A stretch of DNA of 64,000 nucleotides. It comes from Maratus speciosus (taxonomy: Eukaryota; Arthropoda; Arachnida; Araneae; Salticidae). The stretch covers positions 36,756,352 through 36,820,351 of the forward strand of contig OZ010800.1 of NCBI GenBank assembly GCA_963932465.1, read 5' to 3'. The translations under genes and the position numbers were made by a program. This document shows, piece by piece, positions 32,780 to 46,070 of the stretch; within the stretch, counting starts at the first letter, position 1, and each line of letters starts with the position of its first letter. Below the pieces are notes generated by a model that searched no databases, was not told where the DNA came from, and saw only the letters and a program-made list of their open reading frames with translations.

Positions 32780-35270
32780 ATGGCTAAGAATTCAAAAACT
32801 TCTTTTCATATAAGTGAAAAAAAAATGGATAAATTAGTTTCAAAACTAGAAAAAAATGGTATTAAAATTGCGGAAGACAGAAAAGTAAGCTAAAATGCAA
32901 AATATTTTTACTGTGCCCTGAAACTGAAACACAAAAGCACAATAAAGAATTTAACTTTTAAATTAAAAAAAATGCATTTATTAAACAAGAATGTTATTTA
33001 TAGAATCAAAATTATCAGTATTATTATTTCAAACACAGCAGCATCTGGTTATTTCTGCAGCATTTAATTGGGCAGCTGTTTACTCGGAACAAAATGTTAT
33101 GAAAATTGAAAAATACCATTAATTTTATTTCTGGTAATTGAGGACAGCTGCTTTTATCAGGACAAATCGTGCTAGAACTCTTGTGTCCAAATTAACAAGA
33201 ATTTACTGTACATCAATTTATTTTTAATGTTAAAGGGTATTCAATATTACTATCCGAAAAGTGTTCTCTAAATTTAATGTGTTTTACATATTTTATAAAT
33301 GGACCCCAGGCAATTTACACAATTCATAATGATACATATTTTAAAACAATAAATTGCTGAAAATTTATAACATTTCTTATTCATTTGAAAAACTGATTTT
33401 TCCCACTTAAACTCAATATCAAAATTAAGTTTTACAAAGGAAATATAATACTGAAACATTAAACGCATATTTTTTCCAAACAACAAAAGCTGATAAATCA
33501 AAATAAAGAACAGAGCTAGCTGGCTTTACATTTTAACATACAGGAGTATTCTAAAGTCTTTAAAACAAATTATTGAGTTGTTGATTCCAAAAATTTTAAC
33601 AATTCCATTTATACAGCATAGATTCTAGATAAGACTTTTTATAAATAAACTCAATAAGAACAAAACATTTTATGATTGTTTTAAACCAATTTTCAAGTCA
33701 GTTTTAAATTTTAAGAAGCATTTTTTTATTATTTTTATTTTTCTGCTTAAACATTTAAAGACAGCGAGCTGTCTCTAAAATGCAAAAGGTAAATTTTAGA
33801 AAATCTCGTGTAAGCAAATTGGAAGTTTCTGAATAGATTATTGTGAAAATTCCCGCTAATCCATTTGCATCAGTTTTAATCCACTTTCAATAACATAACT
33901 TTTTCTGCATTAATTTTCAACATGATAATTAGATACTAGCACAAGACCACTGAAAAAAGCTTTGAATATAACAAATTTTGTTAATTATTTTTTTAAATAT
34001 GAAATTAACTTTCTTTTTTTAAAACTCGCTTTTTATGTATATTCCAATTCAGAGTTCAAAACTGACCCCCATGTCATTATGGACAATCTGTAGGTATTTT
34101 CTTGAACTGGACATATTTCCCTCACATTAGATACAACTAGGTACCAAATCTTGCGACCTATATTATGCATGCATATCTTTTTAACCATACCACTTATGGA
34201 TAGACACTGTTTATTAATGATATGAATTATTCAAGCAATTATCACCATAAATGATACTGCATTTAATGCAATTGGAAAAACTTATTTAATAAAATAATAA
34301 CATTTAATTTTAATATATTCAACATTTTCAAGATGATTGTGTCTTATAAAACTTTATTGAATAGTACAACTATTTCTGAAGTAGTATTTCCTTTACTTAA
34401 TCACAGAAAATCAGCAATTAGGCAAGACGAAAATTACACTTCAGAAATAGTGATACAAAAAATAAAACTGCATGCACTCAATACAGCATGCATATTAGAG
34501 ATGAGTTTGGACTCTCTTCTTTTTTTTTCTTTTCTGACGAAATTCACTCCGGAAAAATTTTGTGTCATCAGAACCTGGCCTAGTATCAAAGGTACAGAGT
34601 AGAAATTTATTAATAATATTTTTAAATTGTTTCAATATTAATTTTCTCATTTAAAAATGTTTTCATACATAGAAATAAGTAAAGATAGACCGAAAATTCA
34701 ACTTCATTTTTCGGCCCAAAATCTGAGTTTCAGCGAAAATGTGGCTGAAAATTCGGCCGGAATGAAACTATCAGCATTCCAAAAATCTTGTTCATTCTTT
34801 CGGAAATTTTCAATATTGCTCATCGATTTGAGCTTTATCAGCTCAAATGGGACTATTTATTGCTATGAACTTCGCTGTTTATAATTATCTGTCATGAATG
34901 ACTCAAGACGTGAATGCAAATTATAAAACAAGCAATGCATATATAACTAAACTTTTCCACATGCTCATTAAAATCTGCAGACATAATAATAGAAAATTTT
35001 CAATTTGAAATCACAGAAGTGTTTCAAATACTCTTTGAGAAAGTTCCAGTATACGAGATGATCATTTACAGAAATCATTATAAAAGATAAATCGAGGTGT
35101 GTATAGATAAAATTAAAGTATTTTTTAATTAAATGAAATTCATATAATTAGAAAATCTTTCTGTGTCGTTGATGAATTAATTTTTATTTTATATGAAAAT
35201 AAAAAGTTTTGGGTCTAAGACACAGAGAGCCAATTTGGGCCACACTTATAATCTACTTGTAATAAAATCT
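32780..35270. other. AT-rich stretch, no supported feature
   Basis: ORFs at 33274-33501 (-), 34333-34602 (+) and 34657-34884 (+) are AT-driven with no recognisable domain. The segment 33050-33220 (CAGCTGTTTACTCGG, GGACAGCTGCTTTTATCAGG) looks like the inner part of an eroded MITE ending near TTTACTGTA. Confidence 0.35.
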
Positions 35271-35274
35271 GAGT

Positions 35275-35350
35275 GCAGGAAACTGTAGGTAACCATGCCG
35301 GTGCGAACCACTCTGGTCTGCGAATCGACCGTAGCTAAACGCCATGTTAG
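35275..35350. other. Isolated GC-richer block
   Basis: The text GGTAACCATGCCGGTGCGAA and GCGAATCGACCGTAGCTAAA is the least AT-rich non-repeat segment in this area. On the minus strand it contains AACATGGCGTTTAGC, a YY1-like motif with an ATG opening a 30-codon frame. It may be a promoter or first exon for the minus-strand exons at 32.7 and 30.2 kb, or a transposon relic. Confidence 0.25.
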
Positions 35351-35760
35351 GCTTAATGAAAAACATATCCTAACATATGACAGCTAAATGATAATTTTTC
35401 CAACTTGAAATCATGTCTGTTCAGCATATTTTCACATAACATGTGTATCATATCCATTTATAATATATTAAGTTCAAAATTAAAATTAAGCTATTATAAA
35501 CATAGAAATCAGATCTAAACAAACGATACTGTTGCCATTCAGATTCAAATTCCAGCAAATCCTACAAACAAATGAATGACTCTTTGAACACTTCATTAAA
35601 AAAAGAATACAGGTTAATGCCGATGCCGGTCTTAAAATATTTGTAAAGGTATATTAAAACGTTTAAATATTTTAACTTTGTTTAAAACCTTCAAAAACTA
35701 TCCAATTAAGTTCTAAGGGCCAAATCAACAAGTTCTAAATTAAAAATAATGGATAACTAT

Positions 35761-35773
35761 CGCCATCTGGTGG
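35761..35773 (-). promoter_or_regulatory. CTCF-like motif
   Basis: CGCCATCTGGTGG is the reverse complement of CCACCAGATGGCG, which fits the conserved CTCF core in every position. Occupancy is unknown, and single matches occur by chance. Confidence 0.35.
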
Positions 35774-35779
35774 AGAAAA

Positions 35780-38040
35780 GATAAAACTTCCGCTCTAGGA
35801 AGGTCCTTGCAAGCACATTGCATTACATGTATTTTTAATTTATTCAGAGTGATTATTGTTTTGCACAATTTCAGATTTCCTGTGACATTAGTTTTCTGTC
35901 TTATATGACAAAGTAAAAATTATCCGAATTTGAATATCTAAAACTCTCAAATGCATTTACAATAAAGAATTATTTCAATGGCACTTTAGCATTATTTAAA
36001 GGGAAATTAAAGGGACAATTTTTTCTGTACCAAAGGGTGCGAGTAGCGCCTCTGTAGGCCGTTTTAATTCCCAATAAATTAGGAGGTTATGTTTCTTGCT
36101 AATTCTTTTGGCATCAACTTTCTGTTGTAATCATACTATTTTTTACAATGCATTTTATCAGATTTAAGACATTGCAAATAAAATTAATACCTATTTCTTA
36201 TCGGTACAAACATATTTTAATTATTTTGCAGATAAAATTATGAATTTTAACACAGTTTGTAGTGAAAAAAAAAAGAGCTGGCGACTAAATTGTAGTTTAC
36301 ATAATTTCTTTTTCTAATCATAAAAAAAATCAAAGGATAATACTTTTTGATTAACAAAATGCATGAGACTTTTTTTTTTTTTGGTCAAAAAATATTTTTT
36401 TAACTATTGTTTTGAAGATTTATCATTCACTTTCCGTCATTTTTGATGGGGGATTATATACTAGTTAACTAATGATTATGTATATTTAATAAATATGCAT
36501 AATTCATTAATAATTATGCATATTTAATAAATATGTATCATTAATTAATAATTATGTATATTTATGTATTAATTACTTTAATACATACAATTACTTTTAA
36601 AAAAATTTGGACATTTTCATTCAAAAATAGGAAGATCACCAAAATTCGGTTGATACTTAGAAATAAGTATTAATTCTAACTAAATACTACCTCGGGATAA
36701 TGTTTCATTACTTTCATGTCTCTGAAAATCTGTTTAAAATAGCAAATTTTTTGTTTATAACTCAACCACAGGCAGAAACCTACAAAAGTCACAATTCCTA
36801 TTCTTTTAAAATATCATTGTACAAAATTGCATTACATTGTACAGATGGTAGCGATGAGTTCTGTTTTCAAGACATACTAGAAAAGGACTTCAAACAGAAA
36901 CTGAAGATAGAAAAGGGATATCTCATGTCTTCTTTTTAGTCCAAGCCTGTCTTATCTATAAGGCGCATGTGACACTTGTTCCAAAAAGATCAAGTAAATT
37001 TCTTTTTTTTTTTTTTTTTATGGATATATCATAAACGTGTCATAAATTATGCAACAAAATCAATGCCAGACTTAAAGAACAGGCAAAACAAAAACAGCTA
37101 ATAACAGACTATTTTTATTTCATTAATCAAAAAATCAAATTAGTTTAACAAAATGTGCAATGTAGATGCTTATGTGAACATACATGTAAACAGCTCATGA
37201 ATGAGGCATGACAAATGTAGACTAACATTCAAATAGTATAAGAAATACCAAAGTCTTATGTAGATTAAAACACTCAGTATAAAACACCATGTACACAATG
37301 AAATCTGAGGGAGAAAAAAATTTGAAAGCTAATACTGGACAGTTGCAATGAACTTTTTCTTAAATAAATACACATTTACTTTAAATAACTGTTTTATATA
37401 AACTTTTTTCCCACCAGTTAGAATTATTTTCAATTAAACGCTAATGCTAATGTATACATCAAAGAACATTCAATATTAATCCTAATTATATACAACTATT
37501 ACATAAATATTGATTTACAGAAAAGTTGAATTTAGAATATATTTAAACAGTTACTAGATCAAACATTCTCACAAAAAATCAAAATTACATCTGTATATAA
37601 AAAGAGGTTTAAAAAAGGTGACTAGAAAATTTAGGAATTTGATACAAGCATTAATTTTTAAAGCATAAAATATGCCTAAAAAAATACACAATTTAGTAAC
37701 ATAACATTTTATTGCATATGAGTAGCACCAATATCAGCTAATGAATTTCTTTTCAAATTCATTGCATAAATAGTACAGCACTGGGTAAAAGATGTTCCTG
37801 ATAAACTGCTACAATAAAATGTCAAAACCAAACATACTAAAATTAGTTCACACGCTCTTTTGAATTATACATGTACTTTTTTAAACATATTTCTCTTCAA
37901 ATGGAAAGTTTTGAGACCACCATCATTCTTAATTCATTCACAAATACAATAACAAAGATAACTATTTGAATAACATTTTTGCATAGCGAAAAGCTTAAAC
38001 ATTGATGGCTATGATTTTACAAGTACAAAACATTTTAAGC
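35780..38040. other. AT-rich stretch with one dispersed repeat
   Basis: It contains ATTAATAATTATGTATATTT repeats at about 36470-36590, T runs at 36371-36382 and 37001-37019, and the repeat at 36718-36905. No gene is seen. Confidence 0.4.
36718..36905. repeat. Dispersed repeat, copy 2
   Basis: Colinear with 18465-18645 (CTGAAAATCTGTTTAAAATA, AAAAGTCACAATTCC, TTTTAAAATATCATTG, GAGTTCTGTTTTCAAG, GGACTTCAAACAGAAA). Confidence 0.65.
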
Positions 38041-38045
38041 AATTA

Positions 38046-38389
38046 CAGGTTTCTCTCAATTTATGCAGTTTCAGTTACTGCAGGGGAAATTTCAGTTAGT
38101 GCACAAAGCATGGAATGAGCGATTCCATTTTGCCAGCCAAATGGTACCAAATTATTGATAATAAAAATCTGACAAGAAATGTGACTAATGACATGACAAT
38201 CAAAGGTCTTTATTATGTAGAATTAACTTAAAATCAACTTTTTAATGTTACTTGACTGTCACTCATTATTTATCTCATATGTTAATGTTAGTTAATGAAA
38301 GTTCATGTAACTTAGATAAATGGCGATACATTCACAGGCAAACTGCAACTAAAATGAAAACCGCAATGATTAAAGGTTAATTGAGATAG
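38046..38389. mobile_element. Tigger-like MITE (eroded)
   Basis: The left end CAGGTTTCTCTCAATTTATG after TA and the right end GGTTAATTGAGATAG before TA are diverged inverted repeats. CAGTTTCAGTTACTGCAG and CTGCAACTAAAATGAAAACC continue the pairing inward. Confidence 0.5.
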
Positions 38390-40630
38390 TATCTAAAAAA
38401 AGTTTACTGATTTAAGAAAGGGAAATCTGCATAACCTTATGTATTTAAACATTATTTTGTGTTTCGGATGGCATTTCATTCAGAAATTTAAAATTATACA
38501 TAAGTCAGGAGCCGAAATTTTTGGTTGCATTAGCGACCAAAAATTGGAAGTTGACAACTAACAGCCAGCATAAAGATATTCACAGTCAATTTTGGATCTC
38601 AAAGCAACACATTTTACTTACCTTTACAAAAAAGTATATCATTATCACTTTACATATATATATTCTCTCCATAGAAAAGAGCTTTTCCCACCCTTCAACA
38701 CAGTAATTCACCCTATGATTAACTTAACATATGAGGTTCTATCTTTTATGTGTATTAGAACAAAAATTTCATTTTAGAATGAAAACATAGTTTAAATTCA
38801 ATGTTATATTTCATTGATTTTCCGCTGTAACAGAGTTTACCTGAATTTTTTTTCTTTTATATATATATATATATATAATGTTGCTAAATGTCAGCATATT
38901 GGTCATGATCACATCCATGATTTGATTGAAAGTTTTACAACTTTTCATGAAATTACACATACAACTCGAATAATTGCTTGTAGATAACGATTAATTTTTA
39001 TATAAATCTATAATAAGTATTACAGGCAAGTAAACTGCAATAAATGAATAGAAACTGAAAAAAATTCCATATTACATTTTCAGATGATAAGTAAAGGATT
39101 TTCGGCTGGTATAAAATTGTTGCAAACAGTAGTCTTTTTAGTCCTGGTGACTGATATTAGACTTTAAATTTTGTACCCTGCATAAGTGTAACATGGTTCT
39201 TTTAGAACTATTTGTTATACAGGTTTTAGTAGAATGTTGCAAAAGGGGGGGGGGGGGGGGGGGGAGATGCCAATATTATATTTGACCTCAAGCTACTATA
39301 TATATTGCCAAAATAAACCATATATTTAAAACATCATTTTGTTTTTTACTAATTTATTTTAAGATATATATATATATATATTAAAAACAGATTGCTTAAA
39401 TACACTTAAGATTGTTTTCTGACACTAGAACATATTTAAAACAAGATTTCAGATAGCCCGGGAGTTCTCAATATTAAAAGTAAACAGGTCCTTTTTTTAA
39501 ACAAAATATTATTGAAAATTCCAAAATAAAGTAATTATCAATAGTCATAGTTAAATCCTAAAATATGAAAAACTTGTTATTGGTCTCTCAAGTGCAATTA
39601 AAAAAATAACTGGATCACACCTTAAAAGAAACAAATTTAAATAAAACCCCAAAATTTAAAACAAAACCTTCATATAATGCAATAACAGAGATTCAGTAGG
39701 TCACAAGATGCATATAAATATGCAAAAGATTGAATTAATTCAAATTGAAATACCTTACGTTTACCAACATTCTTTTTTCATTATTATTATTTCAGAGTAA
39801 AATCTTTTTTATATCTAAGCTCAAACCATTAACAAAATACAAACGTAAATATCACACAAAATTTCAGGAAACAATGTGCATATATCTTAATGCTAACTAT
39901 ATCTATATACTATAGTACATTCTTTTACATCAACACAAATTAACAGTATAACTCAAATAGAATCTTTCTTTTTGGTATGATTTCTTTTGTACACACATGT
40001 AACATTAAACTATTAAACATAAAATATAACCTTTACAATTTTTATAAGTAAAGGATTTAAACAAACAATAAATACTAACATTTAATTTACAGAAATGTAC
40101 AGTTCAATTTTATACATGACATGATAGACACTTGGAGAGGTATTACTCACTTACATTAAACAACGGGAAGTGCAGTAACAATAATACTTTTCCAAATGAT
40201 TAAAAATATTCAACATCAAATCTACAGAAACAATATAATCTAAAAAGATTAAATATGACAACAACACACTAATGTTTGTCTAGTAAATTTTAATTTCAGG
40301 TCCACAAAATATACAATAATAAAAAGTTCAGGGCTAATATGTGTTCCAAATTTAGATAAGGTCAATTCGCATTGTACAATTTAATTTTCAAGCATAACAA
40401 CTTAAGATCATTAAAAATCATATATTTGAATATTTACAAATTAGTTTAGAATTTAGAGATGAAAATTTGAAAATCATTTTTAATTGTCCTAAAAATGATT
40501 GAAAAAAAAATCATCACATGCAGTAAAACAATCTGATGAAGTTGATAGATATCCACTTTATATTGGATATACATACGTGTACTGCATACTAAAAATATCT
40601 TTCTCTGCATATTAATTTAAATGTATATTA
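38390..40630. other. AT-rich stretch, no gene
   Basis: AT microsatellites occur at about 38862-38876, 39364-39380 and 40635-40650. A G homopolymer is at 39245-39264. CAGGAGCCGAAATTTTTGG at 38507 may be one end of a hAT element whose partner I did not find. Overlapping ORFs at 38521-38777 are AT-driven. Confidence 0.4.
39245..39264. repeat. G homopolymer (20 bp)
   Basis: Uninterrupted G run, potential G-quadruplex. Similar runs lie at about 110-124, 8849-8862 and 59887-59900, and C runs at 2910-2923 and 59760-59776. Confidence 0.8.
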
Positions 40631-40655
40631 TATTATATATATATATATATACATA

Positions 40656-41844
40656 CAGGGTTCTCGCTGCCATTCGCCATTGTGCCAAAATCCTTCATTT
40701 GGCGAGTAAACGAACAATCAAATTCGCCAAATTGCAAGTGCTCAATTTCTGCTCTTTTGAAGCATGTTCCAGTAGATTACTGAACAATTGATGCCACTTT
40801 TCATGTTCAATCGCACCATGCCATTTAAATTATTTATAGAGATGCTGAGCCAACATCAATTCAGTCTAGAAACAGCCAAAGATACAGAAAGGATTATGCA
40901 ATAGATATTTCCCTATTGTCAATTGATCACTATCTATGCAGCGGCATCACGCTAGTAAAAACACAAACAAAATTACTCACATCAAGCACCAAATAGAGAA
41001 AAGTTTTGCTGGAGTGTGGCTTTGAAATTAGCCATTTACCGTACTATTTATTAGTTGCTTGCAAAGTATCAGTGACAGGTCAATCTTTTCTATCTGTTAG
41101 AGCAGAAACCTCATAGCAATTTTTAGTGTATATTTTCATAATGGTAAATCAAAGGTCGTCACTCTTTTGAATTTTTATTTACACTACTAAAACAAGGTTC
41201 CTACACAATTCTGGTAAAAAAATTCCCTGACTTTTCCAGGTTTTTCCCTGACTTTATTCAAAAATTTCCCTGACCTTTCTCAGTAAAAATTCGGCTTATA
41301 TATTGTTGTAAAATCCTCCACAATGGATTTTAATTTAGATATACGCTAGAAAAACGTATGTGCTGTATGAATTTCTGATGTTTTAATTATTTTTTATATT
41401 GTTATATAGTTTGCATAAATTTTATATAAATATTTTAGATTGAATGAATAATTAATTCAAAATTTCTTCATTTACGATGATTATAGAAATTCTAATGGAA
41501 GTAATATATAAAAAATTCCCTGACTTTTCCCTGATCTTTTCAAATATTAAAAAAATTCCCTGACCCTGTAAAAGAATGTCTAAAACATTTACACATTTAG
41601 AAGACATTCAGTATGTACTTATTTTTAATAGTTTCGTAGCGGATTTCTATTCTATAAGCAATTACAAAAAATTAGGTTGTTTTAGAACATATTGAAAAAA
41701 AAAAAAGATACAATAAGGGGTTAAAGACTGATTTTTCAGAGTTTCACACCGAATCTTTTTTTGCTAATATTTTTTTTATTTGGCTGTTTTTTATTTCTTA
41801 TTCGCCAAATTGCGAATGTTGGTCAAAACCCAGCGAGAACACTG
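40656..41844. mobile_element. Non-autonomous hAT-like element
   Basis: The ends CAGGGTTCTCGCTG and CAGCGAGAACACTG are inverted repeats, followed inward by paired CATTCGCCA / TTCGCCAAATTGCGAATG blocks. AT-rich flanks (TATACATA, TACAGATA) obscure the duplication. An inner segment (about 41195-41575) has six TTCCCTGAC motifs and CTTTTCCAGG in direct orientation, related to the ends of the element at 17528-21595, so a second element may be nested. Confidence 0.65.
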
Positions 41845-42089
41845 TACAGATATATATATATATATATATAATTTTGTCATTTTAGGCTTAATGCTGACAA
41901 AATTGAATGAAATAACACATCTTCTATGAATGAACTCACAAGCTCCTCTGAAGATTCTGTGAGTTATTCATGGTTTCTTATTTTACATACTGGTTTCTTA
42001 TGTTCATTTCTAATTCATCTTTAGAACTTTACCAATTTATTCATATATTTGTGATTTCAATTTTATTATATATATATATATATATTACA

Positions 42090-42741
42090 CAGTAGACTCC
42101 CTCAAATCCACACAGCTTGGGACTAGGGGTTGTGTGGATTTCTGGTCATAGCTTTGTTTACACGTTTTAAACAGCAATTTGAATGTAATAATGAAATCGA
42201 GTATATAAAATTTGCTTTCAATAATAGTAAAATATTAAAATAATTAAGGTAAGAAATAAATTAAAATAATAAAAAGATAGATAATTTTAAAAATTATTAA
42301 AAGTAAAGGTTAAGTAAGTAAAATTAATAATGTATAATTAAATATGCATTGTAAAGATGAGATACATTTTTCTTGAATTATTCAATGAAGCCTTCCTCAT
42401 AAAGGTACCTTATTAAATTCACATCAAAATCAAAGTAAGGAAGTTTTTTAGCTAGTCTTAATAACCAAAAAAGCTTGATTGATACATAAATACATTTGGT
42501 AAGAAGATTGTGATTACCAGTGATATTAGCAATATCTTGATTTTTTTCAGAAATAAATTTATACTTCATGAAAAACCATGAATTCGGTCATATTGTCGAG
42601 AATTACATTTTAGAATGCATACAGAATGACATAAAACTAAAAAATTCTGTAATTTCCTTACATCTGAATTAAAAGTTTCATTGTTTACATCTGTGATGAT
42701 TTGCGGATTTTAGGCATTTGTGGATATGAGGGAGTCTACTG
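42090..42741. mobile_element. Tigger/pogo-like MITE (652 bp)
   Basis: The ends CAGTAGACTCCCTCAAATCC and GGATATGAGGGAGTCTACTG are inverted repeats. Both flanking dinucleotides are CA rather than TA. An inner repeat GGGTTGTGTGGATTTCTGG echoes the end. A related copy starts at 46078. The ORF on the minus strand at 42378-42569 is chance. Confidence 0.75.
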
Positions 42742-43029
42742 CATTTATTCTTACTTCCTGAAAGCACCTGAGAAATACAAAATCAAAGAAACTGATTGCA
42801 CAAAATTAATAAAGTATGGAATAATGTTCTGGACTAAATAAAGAAAAAAAAATTATATACATATAAGTATTAATTAGAATCAAATTTCAGAAATAAAACA
42901 TATCATTATTGATATTAATCAAGACTACTTCATAGTTTTTTTTTTAAATTTTATTCATATTAAAGTGACATTAAGATATTTGTGAGAAGGAATTAATAAT
43001 TTGATCATCACTGATGCTGCTAGATTTTT

Positions 43030-43480
43030 TTTAATTATGGGTCTTCATCAGTTTCAGAAGGGTGCTGCACCCTGCCTGCACTTTGGTTTAATAAATAGTA
43101 CCCTTTTTGACCTTCAAAATAAAAGTTGCACTTGTCAAAAATCTTTTATTTAAAAAAAAAAATGACTTACAAGTGAAAATTCACTAGATGTTGTGACTTG
43201 AAAAGATTTTTAAACATTAAAATTGCCTTCAAATATTAAGAGTATTTTTAAAAAACTAAAAAAATTCTTTTTTAACAGCACCCTGTCTTATTATGGGGGA
43301 AAAAAGCTAGAGATCATCTTTAAAACGATATTAGACAATTTCAGGAGAGTTCTACAACCTGCCTGCCCCTTTGTTACAGAGCCCCCTTCCTGCCCCTCAT
43401 CCAAAAAATAGATCCCTTCTTGTCCCTTTTTCAAAAAAAATAATGCTCTTACTGGCTTTTTAATAAAAAATAGCTTGCAC
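43030..43480. repeat. Fragment related to the hAT MITE at 47160-47524
   Basis: CAGAAGGGTGCTGCACCCTGCCTGC and TTCAGGAGAGTTCTACAACC (the first written as CAGAAGGGTGCTG then CACCCTGCCTGC) match, in mixed orientation, the text GGGCAGGCAGGGTGCAGCCC and AGGGCAGGGTGCTG of the other element. Inner blocks (AAATAGTACCCTTTTTG, CCTGCCCCTCATCC) repeat. The ORF 43223-43411 is inside this and is not a gene. Confidence 0.4.
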
Positions 43481-43829
43481 AGAAAAAAAAAAATGTCTCA
43501 ATGGGATGACTTGAAAAGAGTACACTGATTTTTAATAAAAGATTTTAGAAATAAAAAAGATTCCTTTAAAAAATCAAAATAAGTGTCCTTAAGAATTTAA
43601 GACACAACATTTTTATTCCATTAAAAACTGCACCTTTTTATACTTGACACAAATGAAACAAAGCTTTTATTTTATACATATTATGGTTAATTAAAAGAAG
43701 AAAAAAAACAATATTAGATTTTTTTTTTTTTTATGTGAGATATGACATGTTGCAAAAACTAAATGTCAGTACAAATCAACTACATTTTGCCATATGAAAA
43801 TCTTTAAAGCATTTACTATGTACCAGTAT

Positions 43830-44949
43830 CAGGGTTCGTAAATATCATGATATTTTCAAAATAGCCAACTTACTGTTAATAATAAATATTTTCAAGTATA
43901 ATAAAAATTAGAAACTAAAACATATTGCATTGAACATAAAAAATTAATAAAACAGTATTCTAAAAATGCATTTTATTTATTTTTATTTTCACTTAAAACA
44001 AAATCAACTAATTGATAAACAGAAACAATTTGCTTTACACGCAAATATGTATATGTGTATATTTATATACAAAATTCAGTTTCAAGAAAATTTAATGACG
44101 AATTACACAATATGAACTGTAAAATGTTTTCTATTTGCTTAAGAGGTGACAGATAATATTATTGATGTTACAAGTTTAGAATATACATTTAATTTAAATT
44201 TCCTAGTACTTTTGGTCTGAAAAACCCACAGCCATTGTCAGTGGCTGCGGGTTTTCAGACCTAAAGTCTAGGAAATTTAAATAAAATGCATTTTTTAAAC
44301 TTGTAACATCTGAAACATTATTATCTGTCACCTTTTAAGTAAACAGAAAACATGTTAAATTTCATATTGTGTAATTTGTGATTGAATCAAGGTGGAATAT
44401 TGCATTTCGTCTTATGATTTTATTTATTCAAAATTTTATGTTTTGCAAAACAAAATTTAAATTGAAAAATATTTTTTTTAATTGAAAAATTAACATAAAT
44501 GTTAACTTGTCTTCTTTTTTATTCCCTACGTACAGTTTAAGCTCAACTAAAACCAGGAAATATTATTTTTAAATGAAGCTATAAATAACTGATTATCTTT
44601 CTAAATGAGGCAGCTTATCTTTCAATGGCTGTTCTGAATTAATTATGTTCACATAATTGTTAGTTCTGTATTTCTTCCCTGCCAGAAACGAAAGTTCATT
44701 GTGATCAGATTTGTAGTATATAATCTACAGAACAGTCAATAACAGCTGAAAAATTACTTTAAATTGGTTTTGACTGAAAATATAAAAAAAACCTTGCACA
44801 GTGGTATTTTGAAAATAAATATCAAAAATAGAAAAATATTAAACATCTAGATATTCTGAAAATAAATATCAAATAAATGAAAATATCAAATACGTTGATA
44901 TTTTGAAAATAAATATTGGATATATCATGATATATATCAAAGAACCCTG
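43830..44949. mobile_element. Non-autonomous hAT element B (CAGGGTT family)
   Basis: It starts CAGGGTTCGTAAATATCATG and ends CAAAGAACCCTG. The flanks ACCAGTAT (43822-43829) and ACCAGTAC (44950-44957) match at 7 of 8 positions. It is colinear with element A outside A's nested MITEs and outside B's own palindromic insert at about 44082-44392. Confidence 0.85.
44082..44392. mobile_element. Near-perfect ~300-bp palindrome nested in hAT element B
   Basis: The arms meet near 44238: GGTCTGAAAAACCCACAGCC - attgtca - GTGGCTGCGGGTTTTCAGAC. Pairing continues outward through AAATTTCCTAG / CTAGGAAATTT, AGGTGACAGATAAT / ATTATCTGTCACCT and ACACAATATGAA / TTCATATTGTGT. Element A lacks it, so it was inserted or amplified in B. 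Mismatches between the arms show it is not very young. Confidence 0.8.
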
Positions 44950-45339
44950 ACCAGTACATTACATTTACTGCTACAATATCTGTATCTTGAATTGCTGAAT
45001 TTTATTTCATTCTTTACACTGCATCTAGGAACATAATTCGAAGTTTTATCAATAAAAAATTTTAAAACATTCCATACTATTTCATTCATATTTTTAATTT
45101 TTTTTTTACAACTCGAATCAATTAACTTTTTTATTTCAATTAAAAATAAAAGTCATATATACACAATATGTGATAATAAATTTGTTCAAAAAGATATTCA
45201 CAATAAAATAAAGAAATCACAAACATAATGTTGCGAAAACGCAACATCAGTCTTTCATGGGTTAAACCAGTAGCATCCTGCTCTTTTTTTAAACCTGAAA
45301 GAAACTCTGATTATACTTCAATATAGTTAACAGAAAATA

Positions 45340-45573
45340 CAGTAATACTTCAAGTAAAGGTAATTTGGTCAGGAATCCCATTCGTTAACCAAAACATGAT
45401 TTTAGATCATATTAAAATGCAACACAGCTGTGTTATATTTCATGTATGCATCTAATAAAAGATTCATTAACCGAATCTGTATTGGTTAGCCCCAACTCAG
45501 ATAAATGATGAAAAAAATCTTCACTAGCTGAAACATTTGTTAGCAGCGATACTCATTAGCTGAGGTACCACTG
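45340..45573. mobile_element. Eroded Tigger-like MITE
   Basis: CAGTAATACTTCAAGTAAAG after TA and GCTGAGGTACCACTG are diverged inverted repeats. The interior carries TTCGTTAACC, TTAACCGAATC and TTCACTAGCTGAAAC blocks typical of such elements. Confidence 0.5.
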
Positions 45574-45579
45574 AATACC

Positions 45580-46070
45580 CTCTTCATCCAGCTTAACACT
45601 TTTTTCTTTTTCTAAGAAAAAACATGCATTCTAAAAAGCATGCCATTTTGAGTGTTTGTGTGTCACTTCTAAATTTTATGAAATTTATGCATTATCTGTG
45701 GCATCACAGAACATATTTTACAGTGAATTAATATTTGCAATTTAATTTATTTGGACAATAATATTTGCAGTGAATTACACGATCACCCGCCTGTTACACA
45801 GAATAAGAAAAATACCTTCCATAAACTTCTGCTTTCGTCTTGTCCCCTTGGGATAGACGACAAGAAGAAACCGATGATTAAGAATAATAAAACAACAAAT
45901 TCTTTATTAATAGATTATTGCAATTGACTATCCGTAATATTTGTTTCTTTACATAAATTTAAAAATCTGGATGTAAATAAATCATTCTAATTGAAATTAT
46001 TCTTTAAATATAAAAACGTTTTTGACTTTAAAAAAAAACTGATAACATTAACGAAAAACAAAAAATCTTA
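45580..46070. other. AT-rich stretch, no gene
   Basis: The palindrome GTCTTGTCCCCTTGGGATAG-ACGACAAG (about 45837-45866) is the only structured item; otherwise nothing is supported. Confidence 0.35.
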
